DNA of 64,000 nucleotides, taken from Paenibacillus dendritiformis (GTDB taxonomy: Bacteria; Bacillota; Bacilli; Paenibacillales; Paenibacillaceae). Both the position numbers and the translations under genes were made by a program. The stretch is from contig NZ_OX216966.1 in the NCBI RefSeq assembly GCF_945605565.1, forward strand, positions 633,501 to 697,500. Direction: 5' to 3'. The stretch's first letter is position 1, and each line of letters begins with the position of its first letter. Of this stretch, positions 37,022 through 48,861 are shown one piece after another. The notes under the pieces are model-generated. The model was given only the letters and a program-made list of their open reading frames with translations, had not been told where the DNA came from and did not search any database.

Positions 37022-39526
37022 ATGAGTAAGACAAAGGTGATTCCGTTTCCGAAGAAAGGCTGGCAGAGCGGGGGGCAAGGAGAGGGCGAGTGGAGCCTCC
37101 CACATAACAAATGGCGGCTGGAACGATTCAAGCGGGTACTTGGCACGCGGAAATGGACCTTCATGTTTGTGCTTATCGGTTTTTTGCTGGGACGGGCCAT
37201 GATCTTGAATGAGTTGTTTCCGTTCGCCGCCGCGTTTTTTGCGGTCGTCTATTTTACGCGCCGCGAGCTGGCAACCTGGGTAGGGACGGCGCTGCTGGCC
37301 GGAAGCTTGTTCGCGCCGGAGCAGATCTCGCTCATGATGGGCATGCAGCTGCTGCTTATCGTACTGATGCACCGCGGCTTGAAAGCGTATGAACGGACCG
37401 ATATGAACATGGCGCCGATCATCGTGTTCGCCGCTACGCTGCTCGTCAAGCTGTTCGTGACCTTTATGTCGACGGCCCTGACCTGGTACGCCCTCGTGAT
37501 GGATATGACGGATGCTGTGCTCGGTCTCGTCCTGACCCTCGTGTTTATACAAGCATTGCCCGTTCTGACGATGAGTAAACGCAATTATACGCTGCGGGTG
37601 GAGGAAATGATCTGCCTGATGATTCTTCTGGCCTCCATTATGACCGGCGCTGTCGGCTGGACCGTCGAGTCGCTGCAGCTCGATCATATTATTTCTCGCT
37701 ATTTCGTGCTGCTGTTCGCCCTGGTCGGCGGAGCACCGCTTGGCGCCTCGGTCGGCGTCGTGCTCGGCTTGATACTCGGCTTGGCCGAGCCGAATTCGCT
37801 GACGCAGATGAGCGTGCTGGCGTTTGCCGGCTTGCTGGCCGGTCTGCTGAAGGACGGCAAGCGCTGGGCGGTTGCCTTCGGCATGCTGCTCGGGACGGCG
37901 ATTCTATCCGTCTATCTCGGGCCTCCTTCGGAGGTGATGGCTTCGACCTGGGAGACGATTGCCGCGGCAGCGCTATTCTTGCTCACTCCTAAATCGATAT
38001 GCGCCACCTTGGCCAAATATGTGCCGGGAACGAACGAGCATACGAAATCGCAGCATGAATATGCGAAGCGGATGCGCGACATGACGGCGGAACGGGTTAC
38101 CCAGTTCTCGGAGGTGTTCCGGCAGCTGTCGAGCAGCTTCAAGCAGACTGCCCAGACGGGCGAGCCTCCGACGGTGGGAGAGGAGCGCAATCGGATGATC
38201 GAATCCGTGACGGCCGCTACCTGTCTCGGCTGCCCGCGGCAGCAGGCCTGCTGGAACCATAAGTCGCTCCAGACGATGACGATGATGAATCAGATGATGA
38301 GCAAGGTCGAACAGGATACCGAGATCGTCTCCTACAAGGAGAAGCAGCTGCCTCAGACGTGGAGGAGCCACTGCATGAAGGCGCCGAAGGTGCTCGCTCT
38401 GATGAGGGAGCATATGATCCGGCGGGCGCTGGACGAGCATTGGCAGAAGCAGATTTTGGACAGCCGCCACTTCGTTGCCGATCAACTGGCCGGCGTGTCG
38501 CAGGTGATGGATGATCTGGCCCGGGAGATTCGGCGCGAAGGACGGGAGCTGTTCATGCAGGAGGAGCAGATTCGGCAGGCGATGGAGGATCTCGGGCTGT
38601 CCGTGCACCGCGTTGATATTTTATCGCTCGATGCGGGACGGATCGAGATCGAGATGATTCATTCCTTCACCGACGGCTATGACGAATGCCGCAAGCTCAT
38701 TGCGCCGCTGCTGTCGGATATATTGGGCGAGCATATCGCCGTCAGAGAGGAGAGGTTAACCGGAACCGAAGGGCATGGCATGGTCACCTTCGTCTCGGCG
38801 AAGGCATTCGAGGTGGAGACCGGCATGGCCGGGGCTGCCAAAGGAGGGGATATGCTGTCGGGAGACAGCTTCAGCACGCTGGAGCTCGGCAGCGGGAAGT
38901 ATGCGGTCGCCTTGAGCGACGGGATGGGCAATGGCGAGCGGGCCCGCATGGAGAGCAGCACCGCGTTGAAGCTGCTGTCCCAGTTCCTGCAATCGGGTAT
39001 TGACGAGAAGCTGGCGATCCAATCCGTCAATTCGGTGCTGACGCTGCGGTCGCCGGACGAGATCTACGCGACGGTCGATATGGCGATCATTGATCTGTAT
39101 TCCGCGAAGACGACGTTCATGAAGAGCGGCTCCACGCCCAGCTTCATCAAGAGCGGGAAGGACGTCCGCTTAGTATCGGGCAGCAACTTGCCGATAGGTA
39201 TTATACAGGATATTGATTTCGAGCTGATTGATTCGGCTTTGCAGCCGGGAGATATCTTGATTATGATGACGGACGGCATCTTCGATGCTCCCGGGCCGGC
39301 AGTCAATAAGGAGATGTGGATGAAGCGGCTCATCAGCGAGCTGGAGACCGACGATCCGCAGGAGATTGCCGATCTTCTCCTGGAGACCGTCATCCGTCAT
39401 GCCAGCGGTCATATCGATGACGACATGACCGTCGTCGTGACGCGCGTTGCCCGCCATCAGCCGCAATGGGCCACGCTGCACTGGAATGGGCATGACCGTA
39501 TGGAGCGGCCGCTGACGGTCAGCTAA
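37022..39526 (+). CDS. spoIIE: stage II sporulation protein E, serine phosphatase
   Basis: SpoIIE sits at the polar septum, interacts with FtsZ and dephosphorylates SpoIIAA to free sigma-F in the forespore. The 834-residue protein has about ten N-terminal membrane helices (residues 45-330), a central FtsZ-binding and oligomerisation region, and a C-terminal PP2C domain (about 600-815) with GDSFSTLELG, SDGMGNGERA, MMTDGIFDA and DDDMTVVVTR. The start is ATG 37022, 8 nt after AGGTGG. The promoter has 21-bp spacing and 0A-like boxes. Confidence 0.97.
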   Translation: MSKTKVIPFPKKGWQSGGQGEGEWSLPHNKWRLERFKRVLGTRKWTFMFVLIGFLLGRAMILNELFPFAAAFFAVVYFTRRELATWVGTALLAGSLFAPEQISLMMGMQLLLIVLMHRGLKAYERTDMNMAPIIVFAATLLVKLFVTFMSTALTWYALVMDMTDAVLGLVLTLVFIQALPVLTMSKRNYTLRVEEMICLMILLASIMTGAVGWTVESLQLDHIISRYFVLLFALVGGAPLGASVGVVLGLILGLAEPNSLTQMSVLAFAGLLAGLLKDGKRWAVAFGMLLGTAILSVYLGPPSEVMASTWETIAAAALFLLTPKSICATLAKYVPGTNEHTKSQHEYAKRMRDMTAERVTQFSEVFRQLSSSFKQTAQTGEPPTVGEERNRMIESVTAATCLGCPRQQACWNHKSLQTMTMMNQMMSKVEQDTEIVSYKEKQLPQTWRSHCMKAPKVLALMREHMIRRALDEHWQKQILDSRHFVADQLAGVSQVMDDLAREIRREGRELFMQEEQIRQAMEDLGLSVHRVDILSLDAGRIEIEMIHSFTDGYDECRKLIAPLLSDILGEHIAVREERLTGTEGHGMVTFVSAKAFEVETGMAGAAKGGDMLSGDSFSTLELGSGKYAVALSDGMGNGERARMESSTALKLLSQFLQSGIDEKLAIQSVNSVLTLRSPDEIYATVDMAIIDLYSAKTTFMKSGSTPSFIKSGKDVRLVSGSNLPIGIIQDIDFELIDSALQPGDILIMMTDGIFDAPGPAVNKEMWMKRLISELETDDPQEIADLLLETVIRHASGHIDDDMTVVVTRVARHQPQWATLHWNGHDRMERPLTVS

Positions 39527-39605
39527 TCTCTCGGCCGCGGCTTCCTGACTTGCCGCCCCCGTATGGCCAGCGGGGTGTAAACTCTCTTTTCCTTGGAAAT
39601 ACTAG

Positions 39606-39682
39606 GAGAGGTAGTTCAAAAATTCCGCTTCGCTTCGAGTTCTTGCAATCTTCTCGGTGCTGAAAACCGGTCTTTTTGAACT
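39606..39682 (+). repeat. dispersed stem-loop repeat, copy C
   Basis: GAGAGGTAGTTC starts the element. AGTTCAAAAA (39613-39622) pairs perfectly with TTTTTGAACT (39673-39682). The loop is about 50 nt and includes CTTCGCTTCGAG. It fills the gap between spoIIE and yabS. Confidence 0.7.
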
Positions 39683-39728
39683 CGCACTCGTACTAGATTC
39701 GGTGAAGAGAGGATGTGCGGAAATCAAG

Positions 39729-40493
39729 ATGAAGCAAATTCTATTGATAACCGACGGCTGCTCCAATGTTGGCGTTCAGCCTGCCATTGCTGCTGCAGAA
39801 GCGCTGGAGCGGGGCATCTCGGTTAACGTTGTCGGCATTGTGGATTACGGAACGATAGGTGAGCTTGGAGCGCGGGAGATTGACGAGATTGCCCGTGCCG
39901 GAGGAGGGATAAGCCGCATCGTCCAGTCGCACCAGCTGTCGCAGACGGTGCAGATGATGACGCGCAAGACCGTTGTGCAGACGATTCATCAGGCAGTGAA
40001 CAAGGAGCTGCGTCAAATTTTCGGAGCCGAGCAGAACGTCGAATTCGAGACCCTTCCGCCGGAGCAGCGTTCGGAAGTGGTACGCGTCATGGACGAACTG
40101 AGCGAGAACTCGCCGCTGCGCGTCGCCCTGCTCATCGATGCGAGCGCGAGCATGAAGCCGAAGCTCCCGGCAGTAGAGGAGGCGATACGGGATCTGATGC
40201 TGAGCCTGCAGGCCAGAGCGGGCAAAAGCGAGTTGAGCGTGTTCCATTTCCCGGGACCTTACGGCGGAGAAGAAGCCGTGATGGATATGGAGTGGACCGA
40301 CGATATCAGCCGCGCGAAGCGCTTGTTCCAGCGGTTGAACATGCGGGGAACGACACCGACGGGACCTGCCCTCTTGAAAGTGATCGACTATTATCAATAT
40401 GATGGAGGCAAGGCGAATCAGGAACGCGACCTGACGTCGTACGCCTCAGATGGAACAGGAACGGATGGGATGTGGAGTGACTACATCGTGTAA
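39729..40493 (+). CDS. yabS: von Willebrand factor A domain protein YabS
   Basis: This 254-residue protein matches YabS, found between spoIIE and yabT in Bacillales; its role is unknown. It contains a VWA-type domain with the MIDAS motif DASAS near residue 137 and a later GTTPTGPALLKV block. The N-terminus MKQILLITDGCSNVG is conserved. The ATG at 39729 is preferred on that conservation; GAGAGG is 15 nt upstream, rather far. An in-frame start at 39657 would run through repeat copy C. It is followed at once by the kinase gene yabT. Confidence 0.88.
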   Translation: MKQILLITDGCSNVGVQPAIAAAEALERGISVNVVGIVDYGTIGELGAREIDEIARAGGGISRIVQSHQLSQTVQMMTRKTVVQTIHQAVNKELRQIFGAEQNVEFETLPPEQRSEVVRVMDELSENSPLRVALLIDASASMKPKLPAVEEAIRDLMLSLQARAGKSELSVFHFPGPYGGEEAVMDMEWTDDISRAKRLFQRLNMRGTTPTGPALLKVIDYYQYDGGKANQERDLTSYASDGTGTDGMWSDYIV

Positions 40494-40494
40494 C

Positions 40495-41490
40495 ATGGAG
40501 AACGAGCAACATCATGCGCAGGCAGCGGCGCTTCGTGTCGAAGCGGGAACCGTGCTGCAGGGAGTGTGGAACGGACGTGTCTACCGAATTGAGCGACGGC
40601 TTGGCCGCGGGGCCAACGGAGTCGTGTATTTGGTGACTCATCTGCCGCCTGCAGCGCAGCCGCGCGGAGGACGGACCGCTGCCTATGCGCTTAAGATGGG
40701 GATGAATTCGGTCGATCTCCAGTCCGAGATTAACGCGCTGCGGGCATGGGAGAAGGGACGCCAGGCGGAGGCGGGGCGCACGGGCCATGCACGGCCATTT
40801 CTCGTCGATAACGATGATTGCGATCTGCACGGCAAGCGCATCCCGTTCTATGTGATGAGATATGTGCCGGGGGTGAGTCTGCGCAAGTTCATTTATAAGC
40901 ATGGGCCGGAATGGTATGGCGTCGTCGGAGGGCGCTTGCTGGAGAAGCTCAGGCAACTGCACCGGCAGGGGCTTGTCTTCGGCGATCTGAAGGCGGAGAA
41001 CGTGCTGGTGAATGATAAGGGAGAGGTTGAGTTGATCGATTACGGCGGACTGACCTCTACGGGGAAAAGCGTAAAGCAATTCACGGAATTGTATGACCGG
41101 GGGTATTGGCACGCCGGATCGCGCACGGCCGACTTCGGGTATGATCTGTTCTCCTTCGCGGTCATGACGATTCAGATGATGGCCGAGCGGGAGCTTCGGG
41201 AACGGATCAAGACAACGCTCCCGCAGACGCGCGACATCAAGGATCTAATCGACATCGCCCGGAACCATCCCCGGGTGCAGCCGTATGAGCCATGGCTGGC
41301 GCCGGCCTTGCGCGGGGAATTCGCCTCCCCGGAGGAGGCATGCCGTCTGTGGCATGAACGGACCCGGAAGCTGCATCGCTCCGGCAAACCGCTGAACCGC
41401 CCTACGCCGCTGTGGCTGAAGTGGTTTTTTGCCGTGTCTGTGCTGCTGTTGGCGGTGAGCATCGCTTATTGGGCATGGGGTTTCGATTAA
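40495..41490 (+). CDS. yabT: serine/threonine protein kinase YabT
   Basis: YabT is a Hanks-type kinase made early in sporulation; in B. subtilis it is membrane-anchored, activated by DNA binding and phosphorylates RecA, and AbrB is also a target. The 331-residue protein has the glycine loop RLGRGANGVVY, the catalytic loop VFGDLKAENVLV (no HRD arginine, as usual for YabT), IDYGG in place of DFG, and a C-terminal membrane helix. The start is uncertain: ATG 40495 is just after the yabS stop but lacks a good ribosome site; ATG 40450 and 40468 lie inside yabS. Confidence 0.9.
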   Translation: MENEQHHAQAAALRVEAGTVLQGVWNGRVYRIERRLGRGANGVVYLVTHLPPAAQPRGGRTAAYALKMGMNSVDLQSEINALRAWEKGRQAEAGRTGHARPFLVDNDDCDLHGKRIPFYVMRYVPGVSLRKFIYKHGPEWYGVVGGRLLEKLRQLHRQGLVFGDLKAENVLVNDKGEVELIDYGGLTSTGKSVKQFTELYDRGYWHAGSRTADFGYDLFSFAVMTIQMMAERELRERIKTTLPQTRDIKDLIDIARNHPRVQPYEPWLAPALRGEFASPEEACRLWHERTRKLHRSGKPLNRPTPLWLKWFFAVSVLLLAVSIAYWAWGFD

Positions 41491-41637
41491 TGGGACATAT
41501 TGTGTTATATTGAATTTATACATATTACTTACGTTGATCACGCAGGTCTCCTTCATACATAAGGAATCAGAGCCCCGGACACGGCATGTTCGGGGAAGAG
41601 GAGTCTGCGGCACAGGACATAATGGAAGGAATCGGGG

Positions 41638-43257
41638 ATGGACATGACGGCACCGGGCAGGCATGCGGACAATGACAGCGAATATGCGTGGCGGCAATGG
41701 ACGGAGAAGCTGCGGGACACCGTAGAGCGGCACCGGCTGTGGAACGATGGCGACCGCATCGTGATCGCGGTCTCGGGCGGACCAGACTCCATGCTGCTGC
41801 TGCATGCCATCGCTGCCCTGACCGGACATCGTCCGGGAAGCGGACAGATCATCATCGCCCATGTGCACCATGGCTTCCGCCCGCAGGAGTCGGACGAAGA
41901 AGCGCGGTTCGTCGAGCGGGAAGCGGAGCGGCTCGGGATAAGAGTGGCGATGAAGCGTGTGGACGCTCCGGGCTGGGCGGCGGAGCATAAGATGAATGCG
42001 CAAGCGGCTGCGAGGCAGCTCCGCTATGACTTCCTGAAGGAAGTCGCCGCTCGCGAGCAGGCGCCGATCATCGCATTGGCGCATCATGCCGATGATCAGG
42101 CAGAGACGGTGCTGATGCGGCTGCTGCGCGGAACCGGCAGCACGGGGCTGTCGGGGATGGCCTGGAAGCGGGAGGCGGACGGCTTCTCCTTCGTCCGGCC
42201 GCTGCTGGGCGTCCGCAAGGCGGAATTGCTGGAGTGGTGCCGCCTGCGCGGTATCGCCTACGTCACGGACAGCAGCAATGCCAAGACGGATTACTTGCGC
42301 AATCGGGTCCGGCTGGACGTTATGCCGCAGTTGGAGCAGGAGAACCCGGGCCTGGTCGCTTCCCTGTGCCGCACGGCCGATGTGCTGCGGGAAGAGAATG
42401 ATTGGATAGAGGAGCAGGCGCGGCAGTTGTTTCAATGCGTGGTGAAGACGGTAAAGGATGGAGAAGACGTTCCCATGGAATCATCGCCGCCGGACGGCGT
42501 CGTTCTTGATCGAAGGGCGCTTCTTCAAGCACATGTCGCTTTACAACGCAGGTTGATTAAACTAATATTAAACTATCTCACGCGGGAAGCGGAACAAGCT
42601 GATTTCGACACGGTTGAGGCGCTGCGGAATGCGGCGATCCGGGAACAGCCATCCACGTGGAAGACGGATGCGGTCCCCGGAGTCGAGTTCCGGAGAGAAT
42701 ACGACCGCTTGCTATGGCTGCGCCAACCCATCGGTCAGGCGAAGAACGGGCCGGATATGCTGGATCTGACGATAGATCGTACATATGAATCGGGCTGTCT
42801 CCCGATACCGTCGAATGGCAGTACGCTGCATTGGGTTATCGAGTGTGATAGCGGCTCTTCCATCACGCAGGAAGCGGCGCATCAAGCCGCATCCGGAAGA
42901 AGGCGGGTCCCCTCGGGACAGGCGGAGGCGCTGTTCGATGCAGAGCAATTGTGTTGGCCGCTGCGTGTCCGATACCGCCGCGACGGCGATCGAATGCGCA
43001 TTTTAGGGTTAAATGGCAGCAAAAAGGTGCAAGATATGTTCGTCGACGCCAAAATCGCGCCCTCGCTTCGCGGTACCGTCCCCATCGTGGCGGATGCCAA
43101 CGGGCAGATCTTGTGGGTGCCGGGCGTGCGGCGTTCGGATGCCGCTCTGGTCGGGCCCTCTACAGACCGTGTCCTGCGGCTGGAGCTGGAAGGCGGTGCG
43201 CATATTCCGGCGCAGCAGCAGCGATCATGCTCCACCCAACCTAACCGCATGATGTAA
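41638..43257 (+). CDS. tilS: tRNA(Ile)-lysidine synthetase
   Basis: TilS puts lysine on C34 of tRNA-Ile(CAU) so that it reads AUA. The 539-residue protein has the PP-loop SGGPDSMLLLHA, HVHHGFR and HHADDQAETVLMRLLRG motifs of the N-terminal domain and the C-terminal TilS domain (RYRRDGDRMRI to PGVRRSDAA). It is about 65 residues longer than the B. subtilis enzyme, mainly a low-complexity insertion around residues 400-435. Start ATG 41638 after GGAAGGA. It is next to hpt and ftsH as usual; no terminator separates them. Confidence 0.95.
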   Translation: MDMTAPGRHADNDSEYAWRQWTEKLRDTVERHRLWNDGDRIVIAVSGGPDSMLLLHAIAALTGHRPGSGQIIIAHVHHGFRPQESDEEARFVEREAERLGIRVAMKRVDAPGWAAEHKMNAQAAARQLRYDFLKEVAAREQAPIIALAHHADDQAETVLMRLLRGTGSTGLSGMAWKREADGFSFVRPLLGVRKAELLEWCRLRGIAYVTDSSNAKTDYLRNRVRLDVMPQLEQENPGLVASLCRTADVLREENDWIEEQARQLFQCVVKTVKDGEDVPMESSPPDGVVLDRRALLQAHVALQRRLIKLILNYLTREAEQADFDTVEALRNAAIREQPSTWKTDAVPGVEFRREYDRLLWLRQPIGQAKNGPDMLDLTIDRTYESGCLPIPSNGSTLHWVIECDSGSSITQEAAHQAASGRRRVPSGQAEALFDAEQLCWPLRVRYRRDGDRMRILGLNGSKKVQDMFVDAKIAPSLRGTVPIVADANGQILWVPGVRRSDAALVGPSTDRVLRLELEGGAHIPAQQQRSCSTQPNRMM

Positions 43258-43305
43258 TCACGTTCATGTTAAGTTTTAAGTATTCACTCTAGGAGGGGCC
43301 CATCA

Positions 43306-43854
43306 TTGTATAACGACATTGAAAAGGTAATTATCAGCGAGGAGCAAATTCAGGCGAAAGTCCAGGAGCTGGGTGCTCAGATCAGCCGCGAGTATGAAGG
43401 GAAATGCCCGCTGGTCATCTGTGTCCTGAAAGGCGCATTCGTCTTCATGGCGGATCTGGTCAAGCGAATTACCGTACCGTTGGAATTGGACTTTATGGCG
43501 GTATCCAGCTATGGAGCTTCCACGAAGTCTTCCGGTGTCGTCCGGATTATCAAAGATTTGGATGTATCCGTGGAAGGCCGGGATGTGCTCATTGTTGAAG
43601 ATATTATAGATACCGGCTTGACGCTCAGCTACTTGATTGAAGTGCTTCAAGGCCGCAAGGCGAATTCCATTCGCCTCGTGACGCTGTTCGATAAGCCGGC
43701 GCGCCGCACCGTTAATCTGGAAGCGGACTACAAAGGATTCGTGCTTCCCGACGAATTCATCGTTGGCTATGGCTTGGATTATGCCGAACGTTACCGCAAC
43801 CTTCCATATATAGGCGTGTTGAAGCCGAACATCTACTCGAATGAAGCCAAGTAA
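43306..43854 (+). CDS. hpt: hypoxanthine phosphoribosyltransferase
   Basis: Hpt salvages hypoxanthine and guanine with PRPP from prs. The 182-residue protein has the PRPP loop [14 protein letters not shown] near residue 93 and the flexible-loop SSYG motif. It starts at TTG 43306 with AGGAGGGG 7 nt upstream. It lies between tilS and ftsH; in B. subtilis a TilS-HprT complex has been reported to activate ftsH. Confidence 0.96.
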   Translation: MYNDIEKVIISEEQIQAKVQELGAQISREYEGKCPLVICVLKGAFVFMADLVKRITVPLELDFMAVSSYGASTKSSGVVRIIKDLDVSVEGRDVLIVEDIIDTGLTLSYLIEVLQGRKANSIRLVTLFDKPARRTVNLEADYKGFVLPDEFIVGYGLDYAERYRNLPYIGVLKPNIYSNEAK

Positions 43855-43884
43855 GATACACGCCTTACACGCTTGCTGGTCAAG

Positions 43885-43914
43885 TTGTGATGGCATTACG
43901 TGCTATGATACAAT
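43885..43914 (+). promoter_or_regulatory. candidate sigma-A promoter of ftsH
   Basis: TTGTGA, an 18-bp spacer and TACAAT, with a leader of about 25 nt. Confidence 0.55.
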
Positions 43915-43943
43915 AATTTCGTGTCCTTGAGAGGAGGTTGGGG

Positions 43944-46067
<2,124 letters not shown>

Positions 46068-46101
46068 CCGCAATTACTTGGGCCGCCCTCCGGGCGTTTG
46101 C

Positions 46102-46131
46102 AAGAGCGTACCTTCCGGTACGCTCTTTTTT
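46102..46131 (+). terminator. Rho-independent terminator after ftsH
   Basis: AAGAGCGTACC pairs perfectly with GGTACGCTCTT (11 bp, TTCC loop), followed by TTTT. Confidence 0.96.
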
Positions 46132-46156
46132 ACGGCGATTGGGCCCGAATTCCGAA

Positions 46157-46185
46157 TTGACACAGCGGGTCGGGGTGTGTAAATT
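46157..46185 (+). promoter_or_regulatory. sigma-A promoter of nadABC
   Basis: Exact TTGACA, a 17-bp spacer and TAAATT. The predicted start is about 30 nt before nadA. No NiaR-type operator was recognised. Confidence 0.75.
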
Positions 46186-46220
46186 ATAGGTTAACGACAA
46201 GGCCAAGGAGTGGATGGAGG

Positions 46221-47165
46221 GTGACATTGGAAGCACTGGCGTTGGCACGGAAGGAAGAGCAGAAGCAGGAGCTCCGTGAACGGCTGATGCAGTTGAAGAA
46301 AGAGCGTAACGCCATCATTTTAGCTCATTATTATCAGCGGGATGAGATTCAGGAAGTCGCCGATTTCAGGGGGGATTCCTTCTTGCTGGCGCAGAAGGCC
46401 GCGGAGACCGACGCAGAAGTTATCGTTTTTTGCGGTGTCCACTTCATGGGGGAGAGCGCCAAAATCTTGGCTCCGAACAAAACGGTCATCATCCCCGATG
46501 AGCGGGCAGGCTGCCCGATGGCCGACATGGTCAATGTCGACGGGCTACGGAGGCTGAAGGCGGAGCATCCGAATGCCAAAGTCGTTACCTATATCAATTC
46601 CTCTGCGGAGATTAAGGCAGAGACCGATATTTGCTGCACTTCCTCCAATGCGGTGAAGGTCATCGCTTCGCTGGATGCGGAAGAGATCATCTGGGTTCCC
46701 GACAAGAACCTGGGCCATTATGTAGAGCAGCAGACCGGTCGACCTTTAATTAAATGGGAAGGCTACTGCAATACGCATGATATGCTCACGGTGAAGGATG
46801 TTATGGAGATGAAGGCGAAGTATCCGGGCGCGCCGTTCGTCGTGCATCCGGAATGCCGCCCGGAAGTCGTGGCCATGGGCGATTTCGTAGGCAGCACGAC
46901 TGCCATTATCGATTATTGCAAACGGTCGGATGCGACCGATATTATTGTAGGGACAGAGGACGGCACCGGGTATCAGCTGCGGAACGACAGCCCGGAGAAG
47001 CGATTCCACTTCGCCACGAAGTATCTCGTCTGTCCGAACATGAAGGTAAATAATCTCAAAAAACTCGTGAAATGCCTCGAAACGATGCAGCCGCAGATTT
47101 ATGTGCCGCCGCAGGTTGCCGAGAAAGCACGGTTATCTTTGGAGCGCATGTTACAAGTCAAGTAG
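46221..47165 (+). CDS. nadA: quinolinate synthase
   Basis: NadA condenses iminoaspartate with dihydroxyacetone phosphate to quinolinate using a 4Fe-4S cluster. The 314-residue protein has ILAHYYQRDEIQEVAD, the YINSSAEIKAETDICCTSSNA motif with one cluster cysteine, and later cysteines in HPECRPEV and LVCPNM. Start GTG 46221; AAGGAG lies 10 nt upstream. Gene order nadA-nadB-nadC differs from B. subtilis, where nadBCA is elsewhere; here the operon is inserted between ftsH and coaX. Confidence 0.95.
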   Translation: MTLEALALARKEEQKQELRERLMQLKKERNAIILAHYYQRDEIQEVADFRGDSFLLAQKAAETDAEVIVFCGVHFMGESAKILAPNKTVIIPDERAGCPMADMVNVDGLRRLKAEHPNAKVVTYINSSAEIKAETDICCTSSNAVKVIASLDAEEIIWVPDKNLGHYVEQQTGRPLIKWEGYCNTHDMLTVKDVMEMKAKYPGAPFVVHPECRPEVVAMGDFVGSTTAIIDYCKRSDATDIIVGTEDGTGYQLRNDSPEKRFHFATKYLVCPNMKVNNLKKLVKCLETMQPQIYVPPQVAEKARLSLERMLQVK

Positions 47166-47235
47166 AGTAGCATGCGCTACTCTTCTGTTCAAATAGAACA
47201 AAGCATAAGATTCCACATATGAGGTTGTGAACACA

Positions 47236-48861
47236 GTGGCGAATTGGATTCCCCGTTACTTGATAGATTTTGCACTCGAAGATCTGGAGCATGTTCAGAC
47301 TGACGTCATTGTGATTGGCGCCGGTATTGCCGGCCTCTATACCGCTATCCAGGCAAGCCGGGAGCAGCGGGTGCTGATGATAACGAAGAAGTCGCTGTTC
47401 GACAGCAATACGCGCTATGCGCAGGGCGGGATTGCGGCCGTGTTCGCGGACGATGATTCCCCGGCCTACCATCGCCAGGATACATTGATTGCCGGGGCTG
47501 GCCTGTGCGTCCCGGAGGCGGTCGATGTGCTTGTCCACGAAGGTCCGGCCGGCGTCCAGGAGTTGATGCGGATGGGGGCATCCTTCGATGAAGAGAACGG
47601 CGCCATTGCCTTGACACGGGAAGGGGCGCACAGCCATCGCCGCATTCTGCATGCGAACGGCGATGCCACCGGCTATGAGATTGTGCGCGCCTTGGCGGAT
47701 CGTGTCCAGCAGCTGGAGCAGGTCACGATCTGGGACGATCATTTCGTTATCGATCTCGTTACCGATGACGGCGAATGCTGCGGCGCGATTGTCCAGCGGG
47801 CGGATGGCAAGCGCGTCTTCGTCAGCGGCAAGGCTACGGTCATCTGCTCCGGCGGAACCGGGCAGCTGTACCGCTATACGACGAACCCGGAGGTCGCCAC
47901 GGGCGACGGCATCGCTATGGCGTATCGCGCGGGGGCTTATATTCAGGATATGGAGTTCATTCAATTCCATCCGACCGTGCTCAGCTACCCGGGGGCGCCG
48001 CGCTTCCTCATCTCGGAGGCGGTGCGGGGAGAAGGGGCCTGCCTGCGCAATATCCGGGGAGAGCGCTTCATGGAGAAATATCATCCCCAACTGGAGCTTG
48101 CTCCCCGCGACGTGGTAGCCCGGGCGATCCTCAGCGAGATGGAAGCGACCAAGTCAACCTTCGTCTACCTGGATATTACGCATGAGACGGAGGCCATGGT
48201 TAAGCATCGCTTCCCGACGATATACGACACCTGCTTGCAATACGGTCTTGATCTGACCAGCGACTGGATCCCGGTGTCGCCGGCTGCTCATTACATGATG
48301 GGCGGGATCAAGACGGATTTGTGGGGAGAGACCAATATCCGCCGTCTGTTCGCCTGCGGCGAAGTGTCTTCGACCGGCGTGCACGGCGCGAATCGTCTGG
48401 CCAGCAACTCATTATCGGAAGCGATCGTGTACGGCAAGCGGATCGTGGATCGGATTGCGGGACTTGAACCGCGGGCGGAGGCTTGTCCGCATGCCGCGTA
48501 TCAGCGCGAACATCATGAGCCATGCATCCAGCCGATGGTGGAGCGCCGGCTGAAGCTGCAGAAGGTGATGGTCCGTTATGTCGGGCTGCGCCGCCATGCG
48601 GACGGCCTGATGAAGGGCTTAGGCGAGTTGAAGCGCCAGGCGGCCGTATTCGATATGCGGCTGTCGAAGCGGGAGGAGTATGAATTCGCCAATATGCTGG
48701 TCTGCGCCATGCTGGTCGCCGAGTCCGCCTTGTGGCGGGAAGAGAGCCGCGGCGCTCATGCACGGGAAGATTTCCCCGAGCGGGATGACGAGACATGGTG
48801 CAAGCATACCCTGCTGCATCGTGAATATGGAATTACGGAGGAGCGAGTGAGCATTGTGTAG
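47236..48861 (+). CDS. nadB: L-aspartate oxidase
   Basis: NadB oxidises L-aspartate to iminoaspartate, the substrate of NadA. The 541-residue flavoprotein has the FAD-binding VIGAGIAGLYTAIQA, the RYAQGGIAAV motif, the HPTVL histidine and the GEVSSTGVHGANRLASNSL block. GTG 47236 is chosen because GAGGT lies about 10 nt upstream; GTG 47227 touches that site. The stop overlaps nadC by 8 nt. Confidence 0.95.
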   Translation: MANWIPRYLIDFALEDLEHVQTDVIVIGAGIAGLYTAIQASREQRVLMITKKSLFDSNTRYAQGGIAAVFADDDSPAYHRQDTLIAGAGLCVPEAVDVLVHEGPAGVQELMRMGASFDEENGAIALTREGAHSHRRILHANGDATGYEIVRALADRVQQLEQVTIWDDHFVIDLVTDDGECCGAIVQRADGKRVFVSGKATVICSGGTGQLYRYTTNPEVATGDGIAMAYRAGAYIQDMEFIQFHPTVLSYPGAPRFLISEAVRGEGACLRNIRGERFMEKYHPQLELAPRDVVARAILSEMEATKSTFVYLDITHETEAMVKHRFPTIYDTCLQYGLDLTSDWIPVSPAAHYMMGGIKTDLWGETNIRRLFACGEVSSTGVHGANRLASNSLSEAIVYGKRIVDRIAGLEPRAEACPHAAYQREHHEPCIQPMVERRLKLQKVMVRYVGLRRHADGLMKGLGELKRQAAVFDMRLSKREEYEFANMLVCAMLVAESALWREESRGAHAREDFPERDDETWCKHTLLHREYGITEERVSIV